Notes: generated by a model from the sequence alone, not told the origin. A stretch of DNA of 64,000 bases from Cryobacterium sp. PH29-G1 (GCF_030063365.1 NZ_JASISY010000003.1:1-64000); one strand, 5' to 3'; positions 34,766 to 45,543 are shown, numbered from the stretch's first letter. A program made the numbers and translations.

Positions 34766-35950
34766 GTGAAGCAGTCTCGAATGCGCCTTTTCGCGCCCGT
34801 AGTCATCGCGACAGCGCTGGTTCTGGCCGGATGCAGCACGTCTAATCTGGGTGGTTCCAGCGACACCGACCCGTCAGCAGATTCCGGCCCGATCAAGATC
34901 GGTGCCGTGCTCGACATCACCGGCGTTGGCGCTAGCTTGGGTGTGCCCGAACAGAACACGCTCAAGATGTTGGCCGCTCAGCTCAAAGACGAGGGCGGCA
35001 TCAACGGTCGCGACGTCGAACTGATCATCCTCGACGATGAATCCACCGAGGATGGTGCGGCCAAGGCCACCGCCAAACTCATTGAAAGTGAGGGCGTTGA
35101 CCTGATCATCGGCGCTTCACGCACCGGCCCCAGCCTGGCCATGCGCCCGCTGGCCGAAGCCGCCGAAATTCCGCTGATTTCCGTCGCGGCCAACGCGGCC
35201 ATCGTCGATGGCGCCAAGTGGGTCTTCAAGACCACACAGAACGACGTCACGGTGCTCGAGAGCATTCTCAATGACGCCGAGAAGAAGGGGTACACCAAGC
35301 TGGCCCTCGTGCGCGACGCCACCGGGTTCGGTGAAGGCATCGCGGACTACATCACATCCCTCGGTGCCGAGCGTGGCATCACCCTCGTCACCACCGAGTC
35401 CTTCGAGCCGAGCGCGACCGACTTCACCCCGCAGATGACCAACGTGCGTGGGTCCGACGCCGATGCCGTCATCATCTGGGGTATCAACCCCGCAGCCGGC
35501 CTGGCCCAGAAGGCCTACGTTCAGCTCGGCGTGAACAAGCCGGTCTACCAGTCGCACGGCATCGCCAACCAGGCGTTCTTCGACGCGGCCGGCGACTCCG
35601 CCAACGGCGTCATTGCGGCGATGGGTCGCCTGCTCGTCACCGAGCAGCTCCCCGCCGACAACGCCCAGCGCCCGGTCATTGAGAAGTTCCAGGCCGACTA
35701 CAGCGCCGCCTACGGCGAGCAGCCCTCCACCTTCGGTGGACACGCGTTCGACGCCTGGCACATCGCGGTCAACGCGATCGAAAAGGTCGGTACCGACGCG
35801 AACGCACTGCGCGATGAACTGGAGCAGGCGGAGTTCATCGGAATCTCTGGAGAATACAAGATGACCCCGGAGAACCACTCGGGCCTGGATGCATCCGCAC
35901 TGATCCTCGCTGAGGCGCAGGACGGCCGCTGGATCCTCCTCAAGGACTGA
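34766..35950 (+). CDS. livK: Branched-chain-amino-acid-type ABC substrate-binding lipoprotein
   Basis: A 394-residue Peripla_BP_6 lipoprotein. Signal peptide and lipobox (VLAGC, Cys at about residue 24). The mature protein has IKIGAVLDITGVGASLGVPEQNTLKML, ELIILDDESTEDGAAKATAKLI and later FGGHAFDAWHIAVNAIEK, all characteristic. The start is GTG with AGAGGAGA seven bases upstream. It feeds the LivH/LivMG/LivF complex encoded next. Ligands of this family include branched-chain amino acids, amides, urea and aromatic acids; a TetR operator upstream hints at an acyl-CoA-linked or aromatic substrate rather than leucine, by inference. Confidence 0.88.
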   Translation: MKQSRMRLFAPVVIATALVLAGCSTSNLGGSSDTDPSADSGPIKIGAVLDITGVGASLGVPEQNTLKMLAAQLKDEGGINGRDVELIILDDESTEDGAAKATAKLIESEGVDLIIGASRTGPSLAMRPLAEAAEIPLISVAANAAIVDGAKWVFKTTQNDVTVLESILNDAEKKGYTKLALVRDATGFGEGIADYITSLGAERGITLVTTESFEPSATDFTPQMTNVRGSDADAVIIWGINPAAGLAQKAYVQLGVNKPVYQSHGIANQAFFDAAGDSANGVIAAMGRLLVTEQLPADNAQRPVIEKFQADYSAAYGEQPSTFGGHAFDAWHIAVNAIEKVGTDANALRDELEQAEFIGISGEYKMTPENHSGLDASALILAEAQDGRWILLKD

Positions 35951-35952
35951 CT

Positions 35953-36825
35953 GTGCTCATCGATTTTCTGCAGCTGACGGTGGCAGGGCTTTCACAGGGA
36001 TCTGTGTACGCCCTGCTCGCCGTCGGGCTGATCGCCGTCTACACCGTGCGGCAAGTCGTCAACATTGCCCAGGGCGAATTTGCCATGCTCGCGGGCATCG
36101 GCGGCGCGTGGTTGACGGCGGCCGGCATGCCGCTGATCGTGGCAATTTTTGTGGCGATCCTCTCGGTCACCCTGGTCGCCATAGCCGTCGAACGCTTGAT
36201 CGTCGCCCGAGTGAAGAACCTGACCACCCTCTTCTCCATGATCGTCACCCTCAGTGTGTCGATCCTGTTGCAGGCCATCATGTTGCTGATCTGGGGGCCC
36301 GAAGCCCGAGGACTACCGCGTTTTCCCGGCGAGAATCTTCTCATCGGCGGGGTCAGCATTCGCTCGCAAGAGCTCTGGATGCTCGGCGCACTCATCGTCG
36401 TCGGCGGCGGCATCATGCTTTTCTACGAAAAGACCCGGTTCGGCAAAGCCCTGCGGGCCTGCGCTGAGCAGCCCATCGCCGCCCGAATCGTGGGGATCTC
36501 CCCCGTCATGGCCTCCGTGCTCGCCTTCGCGATCGCGGGCTTCGTCGGAGGCGTGGTGGGCGTTGTGTCCTCCCCGATCTCCCTGTCGATCTGGTCCGGC
36601 GGGCTGCTGCTCGGTCTCAAGGGCTTCGTAGCCGCGATCCTCGGCGGGTTCTCCTCCTTCCGCGCGGCCATCGTCGGCGCGCTGCTGCTCGGTGTCATCG
36701 AGGCCTACGTCGCCGGTTACGTCGCTTCCGGGCTGCGCGACGGCGTCGCGTTCCTCATCCTCATCCTTGTGCTCACGTTCCGAACACAGGGCCTCGTTCT
36801 CAAGCCCACAGCCGTCAGGGTGTAA
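35953..36825 (+). CDS. livH: LivH-type ABC permease
   Basis: A 290-residue permease with about eight helices. It begins FLQLTVAGLSQGSVYALLAVGLIAVYTVRQVVNIAQGEFAML, an almost exact LivH consensus, and carries the coupling motif KTRFGKALRACAEQPIAARIVGI. Transcription is contiguous with the binding-protein gene (GTG two bases after its stop). It forms the permease dimer with the LivM part of the next protein. Confidence 0.92.
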   Translation: MLIDFLQLTVAGLSQGSVYALLAVGLIAVYTVRQVVNIAQGEFAMLAGIGGAWLTAAGMPLIVAIFVAILSVTLVAIAVERLIVARVKNLTTLFSMIVTLSVSILLQAIMLLIWGPEARGLPRFPGENLLIGGVSIRSQELWMLGALIVVGGGIMLFYEKTRFGKALRACAEQPIAARIVGISPVMASVLAFAIAGFVGGVVGVVSSPISLSIWSGGLLLGLKGFVAAILGGFSSFRAAIVGALLLGVIEAYVAGYVASGLRDGVAFLILILVLTFRTQGLVLKPTAVRV

Positions 36826-36829
36826 CGCA

Positions 36830-38740
36830 ATGACAGACTCCACAGCACCGACATTCGTCGGCAATCTCACCCCCCGAAAGCGATTCTGGGCGACCAACCG
36901 CGGCACCCTGATCGGGTGCGCCATCCTCATCGTCGTCGCGATCATCATTCCGTTCACCGCGAGCGCGTCGATGATGAACGTGGCCGTGTTCGCGATGATC
37001 TTCGCCTTGCCCGCCATCGGGCTGAGCCTGCTGATGGGTTTGGCCGGGCAGGTGAGCCTGGGCCAGGCCGCATTTTTCGGGATCGGCGCCTATACGCACG
37101 CCATTCTGCTGACCAAGTATGACGTTCCCGGGCCGATCGCGGCCACGATCGGCGTCCTCGCCGCCATGTTGGTGGCGCTGCTGGTGGGCCTGCCGCTCAT
37201 GCGTCTGCGCGGCCACTACCTGGCCCTCGCGACGCTGGGGCTCGGCTTCATCGTCATGATCACGGCCCGGGAATGGGACTTCACCGGACGCACCACGGGA
37301 ATCTACGGCATCGCCCGACCGGAGGTGTTCGGGATTCCGATCACCAACAACGGACTGTTCTTCTGGTTCGTGACGCCGTTCGTTGTGCTCGGCATCATCT
37401 TGGCGCTCAATTTGACGCACAGCCGCGCCGGTCGCGCACTGTCGGCGGTCAACGATTCCGAGGTGGCTGCCGAAAGCCTCGGGGTCAGCACCTATGCCCT
37501 GCGCCTGAAGGTACTGGTACTTTCCGCCGGATTCGCCGGTCTCGGCGGCGTGTTTTACGCCTACCAGGTCGCGATCGTGAGTCCGCAGATCGCGGGCTTC
37601 CAGGTGTCTGTCGAGTTCTTGCTCATGGTCGTGATCGGCGGTCTCGGCTCGGTCTGGGGCGCCCTGGCCGGAGCGTTCCTGATCGAATTCCTCGGTGAAG
37701 GAATGAGCGAGCTCATTCCGGCCCTCATCCCGGGCGCCACCGGTGAGGTGCAACTGCTCGGCTACGGCATCGTGCTCGTTCTAGTGATTCTGCTCCTGCC
37801 GGGTGGGCTGGTACAGGCCACCACTGCGCTCTGGCGCTGGGTCAAGTCCAAGGTGCCCGGTAAAGCCGCGGTCGGCATGACCGAGGTCGACGATGCTGCG
37901 GTTGTCGCGCTGCCCCGGATCAGTGCCCCGCTGGCTCCCGGCGAGCCGATCCTGCAAGTCTCCGGACTCACCATGCGCTACGGCGGCGTCGTCGCCCTGG
38001 ACGCCGTGAACCTCACGGTTCCGGCCGGAACCATCCTCGGACTCATCGGTCCCAACGGCGCTGGCAAGACGACCTGTTTCAACATCATCTCTGGCACGCT
38101 GGCACCCACCTCCGGCACCGTCACGTTCCTGGGTCGCACCATCTCCGGCCGCAAACCGCACGTCGCGGCGAGCCACGGGCTGACCCGCACGTTCCAGAAC
38201 CTGCAGATCTTCAGCTCGACCGACGTCGTCGGAAACGTCTACATGGGCCGGTACCGCCAGGGCCGAGCCGGGATCCTGCGCGGCATGCTGGGTTTGCAAG
38301 CACACGAACAGCGGTCGAACCGGGGCGTCGCGCACGACATCCTGCAATCGATGAACCTGACCGATGTCGCGCACGAGGAGGCCGGGTCCCTCCCGTTCGG
38401 TCGCCAGCGCATGATGGAAGTATGCCGCGCTCTGGCCGCCGAGCCGGCGCTGCTTCTCCTGGACGAACCGATGGCAGGGCTCTCCGGTGCCGAGCGCGAC
38501 GTGCTGGCCGAGCTGCTGCGTCGCCTGCGTGATGCCGGGCTGACCATTTTGCTCGTCGAACACGACGTGGCGCAGGTCATGTCGCTGGCCGATCATGTTG
38601 CGGTACTCGACGACGGGGTACTCATCGCCCACGGCGAACCCGAAGTCGTACGCAACGATCCGGCGGTGATCGCTGCCTACCTCGGCACCGACGTTGACGA
38701 GGTCGAAACCGAATTGACCGATCTGGAAGGACACGTATGA
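36830..38740 (+). CDS. LivM-LivG fusion: ABC permease plus ATP-binding protein
   Basis: A single 636-residue protein. Residues 1-345 form a LivM permease (LSLLMGLAGQVSLGQAAFFGIGAYT; RAGRALSAVNDSEVAAESLGV). Residues 373-636 form a LivG ATPase with Walker A GPNGAGKTT (about 407-415), signature region LPFGRQRMMEVCRALA and Walker B LLLLDEPMAGLSG. A linker of about 30 residues (KAAVGMTEVDDAAVVALPRISAPLAPG) joins them, and the frame is intact throughout, which argues against a sequencing frameshift. The ATG at 36830 lies four bases after the livH stop. Fusion fixes permease and ATPase in a 1:1 ratio. Confidence 0.92.
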   Translation: MTDSTAPTFVGNLTPRKRFWATNRGTLIGCAILIVVAIIIPFTASASMMNVAVFAMIFALPAIGLSLLMGLAGQVSLGQAAFFGIGAYTHAILLTKYDVPGPIAATIGVLAAMLVALLVGLPLMRLRGHYLALATLGLGFIVMITAREWDFTGRTTGIYGIARPEVFGIPITNNGLFFWFVTPFVVLGIILALNLTHSRAGRALSAVNDSEVAAESLGVSTYALRLKVLVLSAGFAGLGGVFYAYQVAIVSPQIAGFQVSVEFLLMVVIGGLGSVWGALAGAFLIEFLGEGMSELIPALIPGATGEVQLLGYGIVLVLVILLLPGGLVQATTALWRWVKSKVPGKAAVGMTEVDDAAVVALPRISAPLAPGEPILQVSGLTMRYGGVVALDAVNLTVPAGTILGLIGPNGAGKTTCFNIISGTLAPTSGTVTFLGRTISGRKPHVAASHGLTRTFQNLQIFSSTDVVGNVYMGRYRQGRAGILRGMLGLQAHEQRSNRGVAHDILQSMNLTDVAHEEAGSLPFGRQRMMEVCRALAAEPALLLLDEPMAGLSGAERDVLAELLRRLRDAGLTILLVEHDVAQVMSLADHVAVLDDGVLIAHGEPEVVRNDPAVIAAYLGTDVDEVETELTDLEGHV

Positions 38741-39450
38741 CGCTCCTGGTTTCCGGGCTCAACGCCGGTTACGGCCAGCTCGGGGTATTACACGACGTAT
38801 CGATCGAGGTAGCTCGCGGCGAGATTCTCGCGGTCGTCGGCTCCAACGGAGCGGGAAAGACCACCCTGCTGCGCGCCATCAGCGGGCTGATCAAGCCCAC
38901 GGGCGGTTCGGTCACACTCGAGGGCCGCTCGATCGGCGGTAAGCCGACCGAGAAAATGGCGGGATTCGGACTGACCCTGGTGCCGGAGAACCGTCTGTGT
39001 TTTCCGACCCTGTCGGTGCGGGACAACCTCATGCTCGGCGCTTGGACCAAGAAGGGGCGCGGCGATGTCGACGCCGTGCTTGACCTGTTTCCACGACTGA
39101 AGACCCGGATGGCCCAGGCAGCCGGAACACTCTCCGGTGGGGAGCAGCAAATGGTCGCCATCGGGCGAGGCCTGATGGCCGACCCCACGGCGATCATGCT
39201 CGACGAGCCGTCGATCGGACTAGCCCCGAAGGTGGTCTCCGAAATCATGGAGGTGCTGGCGCGCCTGTGCAGTGAGAAGCAGCTCGCCGTACTGCTGGTA
39301 GAACAGAATGTGCGCGCCTCCTTCAAGATCGCCCACCGCGCAACCGTGCTGCACCGCGGCCGCGTTGCGCTCTCCGGCACACCAGCCGAACTCATCGAAC
39401 TGCCCGAGGTCCGGGCGGCCTACCTCGGCGGGGGCACTGCTGCGGCCTGA
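38737..39450 (+). CDS. livF: LivF-type ABC ATP-binding protein
   Basis: A 237-residue ATPase with Walker A VGSNGAGKTTLLRAI, the LivF hallmark VPENRLCFPTLSVRDNLMLGA, signature LSGGEQQMVAIGRGLMADP, and Walker B IMLDEPSIGLAPK followed by LLVEQNV. The ATG overlaps the stop of the fusion gene by four bases. It pairs with the LivG half of the fusion. It is the last gene of the importer operon. Confidence 0.93.
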   Translation: MTLLVSGLNAGYGQLGVLHDVSIEVARGEILAVVGSNGAGKTTLLRAISGLIKPTGGSVTLEGRSIGGKPTEKMAGFGLTLVPENRLCFPTLSVRDNLMLGAWTKKGRGDVDAVLDLFPRLKTRMAQAAGTLSGGEQQMVAIGRGLMADPTAIMLDEPSIGLAPKVVSEIMEVLARLCSEKQLAVLLVEQNVRASFKIAHRATVLHRGRVALSGTPAELIELPEVRAAYLGGGTAAA

Positions 39451-39522
39451 TCCCATCCGGCAGGCGCTATCCGGGCGGGCGCTGAGGTCGCCACACACAG
39501 GCGGCCAAGGCACAATAGACGG

Positions 39523-40116
39523 GTGACCACGACGACCTTCGCCCTCATTCGCCACGGCCAGACCGATTGGAACGCCGCGGCGCGCATCCAGGGCGCCACC
39601 GACATCCCGCTCAACGACGTGGGACGGGGCCAGGCAGCGGATGCCGTCGCCCCGCTGTCGAGCTACGACTGGGACTTCATCGTCTCGTCACCGCTGTCTC
39701 GTGCCGCCGAGACCGCCGACCTGATCGGCGCTCAGCTCAGGCTCGACGCCGCCCGACGCATTCCGGGTCTGATCGAGCGCGACTACGGGCCCGCCGAGGG
39801 TCTCAGCGCCGGAGCCGAGCTCGAGGCCCTGCGGTTTCCCGGCGGCTTTTTCGGTGCCGAAACCGAGGAGGCCGTGGCCGCGCGCGGTATTGCGGCCCTG
39901 GGTGACTTGGCCCGTGAGCATCCCGGAGCCCGCATTATCGTGGTCGCGCACGGTACGCTCATCCGGCTCTGCCTGGCCCACGCTCTTGACCTGCACATCG
40001 GCAGCATCAGTAACGCCACACTCAACCTCGTGCACCACCACCACGTGCACACCGATGGTGTGACACGGTGGCAGCTCGACGTGCTGAACGGCGACCCGGT
40101 CGCGCAGTCCGTCTAA
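39523..40116 (+). CDS. Histidine phosphatase family protein
   Basis: A 197-residue phosphoglycerate-mutase-like phosphatase. The RHG motif LIRHGQTDWN (catalytic His about residue 10), SSPLSRAAETADL, and AHGTLIR with the second histidine are present. It removes phosphate from a small molecule or sugar phosphate through a phosphohistidine. The start is GTG at 39523 with CACAAT six bases upstream, a plausible leaderless start. A late run of histidines (LVHHHHVHTD) is a curiosity. Confidence 0.88.
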   Translation: MTTTTFALIRHGQTDWNAAARIQGATDIPLNDVGRGQAADAVAPLSSYDWDFIVSSPLSRAAETADLIGAQLRLDAARRIPGLIERDYGPAEGLSAGAELEALRFPGGFFGAETEEAVAARGIAALGDLAREHPGARIIVVAHGTLIRLCLAHALDLHIGSISNATLNLVHHHHVHTDGVTRWQLDVLNGDPVAQSV

Positions 40117-40140
40117 CGCCCCACGCCGGGCCGACGAAGC

Positions 40141-41352
40141 CTAACGGCCGGTCGAGACCGTCACGGTGAACTTGGTGTTGCGCCCGACCTGGCGGGTCGA
40201 TCCCACGATGCGGGTGAGCATCGGACGGTAGCCGAGGTGCGTGTTCCATACCGTCCACAGCTCGCCACCGGGTGCGAGTACCCGGGCAGCGTCGATGAAC
40301 AGCTTCTCCGCCAGGCCGGCATGCACGGAGGCCCCGATATGAAACGGCGGGTTGAGCAAAATCAGGTCGGCCGAGTCATCCGCCTGGCCAGCCAGGCCGT
40401 CGGCGCGCAGCACGGTGACGCGATCAGCGAGCGCATTGGCATCGACGGTCGCGCGAGCGGATGCGACCGCCACGGCCGACTGATCCGTCGCCAGCACCTG
40501 AAGCAGGGGACGCTGCGCGGCCAGGGCCACGGCGAGTACGCCGGTGCCACAGCCCAGGTCGATGGCACGCTCGGCGTCAGGCTTCATGCGGTCGAGTACC
40601 TCGAGTAGCGCGCGCGTGCCGATATCGATGCTGGTGCCGGCGAACACTCCGCCGTGACCGCGCACGTTGAGGTCATAGTCATCATGGTGCTCGCTGTGCG
40701 GCCAGTCGGTCGTCGACGTGGCCAACGGCGAGGAGGCAATCAGCACGCGAGACTTCTGGCGCGCTGGTCGCACGTTGAGGGCGCCGAAATGACGGCGCAG
40801 CACCTCGTTCATGCTCACGGTCATGTGCTTGATCCGTCCGCCGGCGAAAACGATCACATCGGCGGCCGCGTACCGGGCAATGGCACCGGCAATCTCATCG
40901 AGCGCATCCAGGCTTTTCGGCAGCTGCAGCAGCACCACATGGGCGTCTTTGAGCAGCTCTTCTCCGAGCGGAAGCGAGCGGTACGCGTCGGTCAGGTTGA
41001 CACCGGAGGCGTTGCTGTCGAGCGCGTATTCGCCCGAGAGCGCATCCTGGTAGACCCGAATGCCACGGGCATTGTGCAGGGCGGCGGCGCCGAGGGTAAG
41101 AGCGCCGTAGCGGTCCTCCAACACGACAACGCCACCAGCGCGGTAGGCGGCGAGCGCACCCGCGGCCTCATCGAGAATGAGGCGGTCACTCGCGTCGACG
41201 GCGAACAGGTTCTCCGCCTCAATGTCGGGGCGACGGCGCAAGCGGTCGAAATCGAATTCGTTCACGTTCGTGGCGGAACCTTTCAACTGCGTGTTCGCTG
41301 TGGTGCTGGAATTCCGCGGCGCGGACTGGTCAAACGCGTCCGATTCGGACAT
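40141..41352 (-). CDS. RsmC/RlmG-like rRNA (guanine-N2)-methyltransferase
   Basis: A 403-residue two-domain methyltransferase. The N-terminal half is a degenerate Rossmann domain that helps recognise RNA. The C-terminal half has the SAM motif AIDLGCGTGVLAVALA and the N6/N2-methyltransferase motif LLNPPFHIG. This architecture is that of RsmC (16S G1207) and RlmG (23S G1835). Which site it modifies cannot be decided. The ATG at 41352 has GGGGGA upstream. Confidence 0.85.
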   Translation of the reverse strand: MSESDAFDQSAPRNSSTTANTQLKGSATNVNEFDFDRLRRRPDIEAENLFAVDASDRLILDEAAGALAAYRAGGVVVLEDRYGALTLGAAALHNARGIRVYQDALSGEYALDSNASGVNLTDAYRSLPLGEELLKDAHVVLLQLPKSLDALDEIAGAIARYAAADVIVFAGGRIKHMTVSMNEVLRRHFGALNVRPARQKSRVLIASSPLATSTTDWPHSEHHDDYDLNVRGHGGVFAGTSIDIGTRALLEVLDRMKPDAERAIDLGCGTGVLAVALAAQRPLLQVLATDQSAVAVASARATVDANALADRVTVLRADGLAGQADDSADLILLNPPFHIGASVHAGLAEKLFIDAARVLAPGGELWTVWNTHLGYRPMLTRIVGSTRQVGRNTKFTVTVSTGR

Positions 41353-41412
41353 GGTTCCCCCTGAAGGTGGTACTGGTGCAACCAGTTCGTGCTGTGAAAC
41401 AAAAACCTGGAG

Positions 41413-41829
41413 CTAACTATGGTCTCGCTGCCGCCAGATGACAATCTGGTTGCTGCGCTTGGTGCGAGTGCCCGCCTTCATTGAAATAACATCGCCGGCC
41501 GAGCCCGCCGCGAAAACGCGGCGGCCCGGACGGTTCAGTAGTTCGTCGGCGAGCGTCGATTCCAACTCGCGCAGGCGATTTTCGAGCCCGCGCACGTGAT
41601 CCTCGAGTTCGAGGATACGACGGATGCCTTCCAGACTCACACCTTCCGAGCCGAGTTCCGCAATTTCACGGAGCTTTGCCACGTCGAGCATGGAGTACCG
41701 ACGGCTCTTGCCGGGGGTGCGTTCCGGGCTGACGAGGCCCAGGCGATCATATTGGCGCAGGGTTTGCGGGTGCATTCCCGCAAGCTCAGCAGCCGTGGAA
41801 ATCACGAACACCCGGGTGGTCTCGTCCAT
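41413..41829 (-). CDS. hspR: Heat-shock repressor HspR (MerR family)
   Basis: A 138-residue MerR-type regulator: VFVISTAAELAGMHPQTLRQYDRLGLVSPERT is the helix-turn-helix, followed by RRYSMLDVAKLREIAELGSEGVSLEGIRRIL. It ends the dnaK-grpE-dnaJ operon, its standard place in actinobacteria, two bases after dnaJ. HspR represses from HAIR sites with DnaK as co-repressor. HAIR-type sites occur upstream of dnaK and clpB in this window. The C-terminal half after residue 75 has a coiled-coil (LEDHVRGLENRLRELESTLADELL). Confidence 0.92.
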   Translation of the reverse strand: MDETTRVFVISTAAELAGMHPQTLRQYDRLGLVSPERTPGKSRRYSMLDVAKLREIAELGSEGVSLEGIRRILELEDHVRGLENRLRELESTLADELLNRPGRRVFAAGSAGDVISMKAGTRTKRSNQIVIWRQRDHS

Positions 41830-41831
41830 CG

Positions 41832-42833
41832 TCAGCCCCTCGCCCGCGCGATCAGTTCATCACGCGGGTTTTCTTTGGGTAGCGCCTCGGCGAACGCAGC
41901 GAGTTTCTCCTCCGCGTCTTTCGAGAGATGCGATGGCACCGCAACCTGCACAATAGCGAGCAGGTCGCCCGTGCCCTTCGCGGTCGTAACGCCGCGACCC
42001 TTGACTCGCAGAACGCGGCCACCGGGAGTGCCTGGGGCAACGCGCAGTTTCACCGGGGTGCCGCCGAGGGTGGGCACTTCGATCGTCGCGCCGAGGGTTG
42101 CTTCCACGAAAGTCACCGGCACGGTGACGCGCAGGTTGAGCCCGTCACGTTCAAACACCGGGTGCTTGCGCACGGTGATTGTCAGCACGATGTCGCCAGA
42201 CTCTCCGCCGTCCGGGCTGGACTGCCCCTTGCCGCGCAGGCGAATCTTCTGCCCGTCGGCGACTCCGGCCGGAATCTTGACCTTGATCGGTCGGCCCTCC
42301 TGCGTTTGCAGGCTGATCTGGTCGCCGTGGGTGGCCGTGATGAAATCGATAGTCGTCGACGCGATCACGTCGCGGCCACGGGTGGGAGCGCCCGACCCGC
42401 GGTAACCACCGGTGGGGTTACCGAAGCCGGCTCCGCCGCCTCCGCGGCCGAACATGCCGCCGAGGATATCGTCGAAGCCACCCTGCTCGAAGGTGTAGCT
42501 CTGCTGGCGGCCTCCGCCACCGCCGAACATGCCTCCGAAGGCGTCCTCGAATCCACCGCTTTGGGCTCGGCCGCCGGGCGCGGCAAACCGCGCCCCGCTG
42601 CCCATGGCCCGAACGGCGTCATATTCCTTGCGTTGGGCCGCATCGTTCAGCACCGAATGCGCCTCGCTGAGTTCCTTGAACTTCGCCTCGGCGGCGGGGT
42701 TCCCCGGATTGGAATCCGGGTGGTACTTGCGGGCGAGCTTGCGGTACGCCTTCTTCAACTCGGCCGGCGTGACATCTTTCGATACCCCGAGAACCTTGTA
42801 GAAGTCCTTGTCGAACCAGTCCTGGCTAGCCAT
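41832..42833 (-). CDS. dnaJ: DnaJ-family co-chaperone without zinc finger (CbpA-like)
   Basis: A 333-residue J protein. The J domain contains YKVLGVSKDVTPAELKKAYRKLARKYHPD, with the HPD triad at 38-40. A Gly/Phe-rich segment (GGMFGGGGG, MFGRGGGG) follows, then the two-part C-terminal substrate-binding domain (RGRDVIASTTIDF; GLNLRVTVPVTFVEATLGA). The CxxCxGxG zinc repeats of canonical DnaJ are absent. It stimulates DnaK ATPase. The ATG overlaps the grpE stop by eight bases. Confidence 0.9.
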   Translation of the reverse strand: MASQDWFDKDFYKVLGVSKDVTPAELKKAYRKLARKYHPDSNPGNPAAEAKFKELSEAHSVLNDAAQRKEYDAVRAMGSGARFAAPGGRAQSGGFEDAFGGMFGGGGGRQQSYTFEQGGFDDILGGMFGRGGGGAGFGNPTGGYRGSGAPTRGRDVIASTTIDFITATHGDQISLQTQEGRPIKVKIPAGVADGQKIRLRGKGQSSPDGGESGDIVLTITVRKHPVFERDGLNLRVTVPVTFVEATLGATIEVPTLGGTPVKLRVAPGTPGGRVLRVKGRGVTTAKGTGDLLAIVQVAVPSHLSKDAEEKLAAFAEALPKENPRDELIARARG

Positions 42834-43476
42834 CGCTCGGTACCTGAACGACGACCTTGGCCGCGCGCAACAGCGTGGAACCGAGGTAGTACCCCGTCTC
42901 CGCGACATCGCCGACGGTTTCGGTGTCGACGGCCGCATTCGGCTGCTGGAAGATGGCCTCGTGCATGGTTGGATCGAAGAGGTCACCGACCTCGCCGAAC
43001 GAGGTCAGGCCCATCCGCTCAACGCTGGCACGCAGTTTGGCGGCGATCGTCGCGAATGCCGAGTCGGGCACGAGATCACCGTGCTTCTCAGCACGGTAGA
43101 TGTCGTCGAGCACCGGAATCAGTGCCTTGACGATATCTCCGGTCACGCGCTCTTTCTCGATGGCCCGGTTGGCTTCGGTGCGCCGACGATAGTTGGCGTA
43201 TTCCGCGGTCACCCGCTTGAGGTCGGCGAGGTGTTCGCTCGACGGTTCAGCAGCTTCGCGCTCCGCCGCGTCCAGGATGTCCTGAACGGTCAGTTCGTCT
43301 TCTTCGATGCCGTCGGCCGAGTCCACAGCGTCCGAGTCAGCGCCGTCCGAGTCAGCGCCGCCCGACTCAGCAGCGCCCGCCGCATCGGCAGGCGCCGCCG
43401 CGCCCGCCGCGGCGGTGCCGTCATCGGGCACCCCCGCAGCGGATGCGTCGTTGTCTGGATGTTTCTTGTCTGCCAT
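42826..43476 (-). CDS. grpE: GrpE nucleotide exchange factor
   Basis: A 216-residue protein. The first 60 residues are low-complexity Ala/Asp/Gly (for example AAAGAAAPADAAGAAESGGADSD, disordered). Then come the long helix DLKRVTAEYANYRRRTEANRAIEKERV and the beta domain FDPTMHEAIFQQPNAAV to VVVQVPSDG. It releases ADP from DnaK. It lies nine bases downstream of dnaK. Confidence 0.93.
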   Translation of the reverse strand: MADKKHPDNDASAAGVPDDGTAAAGAAAPADAAGAAESGGADSDGADSDAVDSADGIEEDELTVQDILDAAEREAAEPSSEHLADLKRVTAEYANYRRRTEANRAIEKERVTGDIVKALIPVLDDIYRAEKHGDLVPDSAFATIAAKLRASVERMGLTSFGEVGDLFDPTMHEAIFQQPNAAVDTETVGDVAETGYYLGSTLLRAAKVVVQVPSDG

Positions 43477-43485
43477 AGTTGCGGC

Positions 43486-45357
<1,872 letters not shown>

Positions 45358-45411
45358 GTGGGTTGTTCTCCTTCAATCATGTGCGAAACGAACTACAAAG
45401 TAATCTCAAGA

Positions 45412-45432
45412 CTTGAGCCTCGATGACTCAAG
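45412..45432 (-). promoter_or_regulatory. HAIR operator (HspR) of dnaK
   Basis: In plus-strand order CTTGAGC-N7-ACTCAAG, only one base off the consensus. It overlaps the last two bases of the dnaK -10, the same position as in clpB. Confidence 0.88.
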
Positions 45433-45460
45433 TCTCTCAGACCTGCTCAGTCGGTGTCAA
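45431..45460 (-). promoter_or_regulatory. dnaK promoter
   Basis: Minus strand: consensus -35 TTGACA (45455-45460), 18-base spacer, -10 GAGACT (45431-45436). The -10 is weak apart from the key A and T positions. The predicted start lies within the HAIR operator. Confidence 0.6.
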
Positions 45461-45475
45461 TTTCTACAGCTGAAA

Positions 45476-45496
45476 GTTGAGTGTGAGTGACTCAAC
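45476..45496. promoter_or_regulatory. Second HAIR-like palindrome between dnaK and the MFS gene
   Basis: GTTGAGT-N7-ACTCAAC, a perfect inverted repeat that extends to 10-bp arms (AAAGTTGAGT/ACTCAACTTT, 45473-45499). It differs from HAIR only in the outermost G/C. It lies upstream of the dnaK -35 and about 50-70 bases upstream of the MFS start, so it could serve either direction. Confidence 0.65.
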
Positions 45497-45531
45497 TTTG
45501 AACCCGGGCCGAGTTGTTTGCTCGCTGGCAG

Positions 45532-45537
45532 TACTCT
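45532..45537 (+). promoter_or_regulatory. -10 box TACTCT of the MFS gene
   Basis: TACTCT is six bases before the ATG at 45544, predicting a leaderless mRNA and favouring this ATG over the one at 45538 and a TTG at 45514. Confidence 0.5.
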
Positions 45538-45543
45538 ATGCAC

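Noticed and set aside
36830..38740. LivM-LivG fusion as a sequencing error
   Set aside because: Both halves share one open frame through a plausible linker, without a stop. An error would need to remove both a stop and a start exactly in frame.
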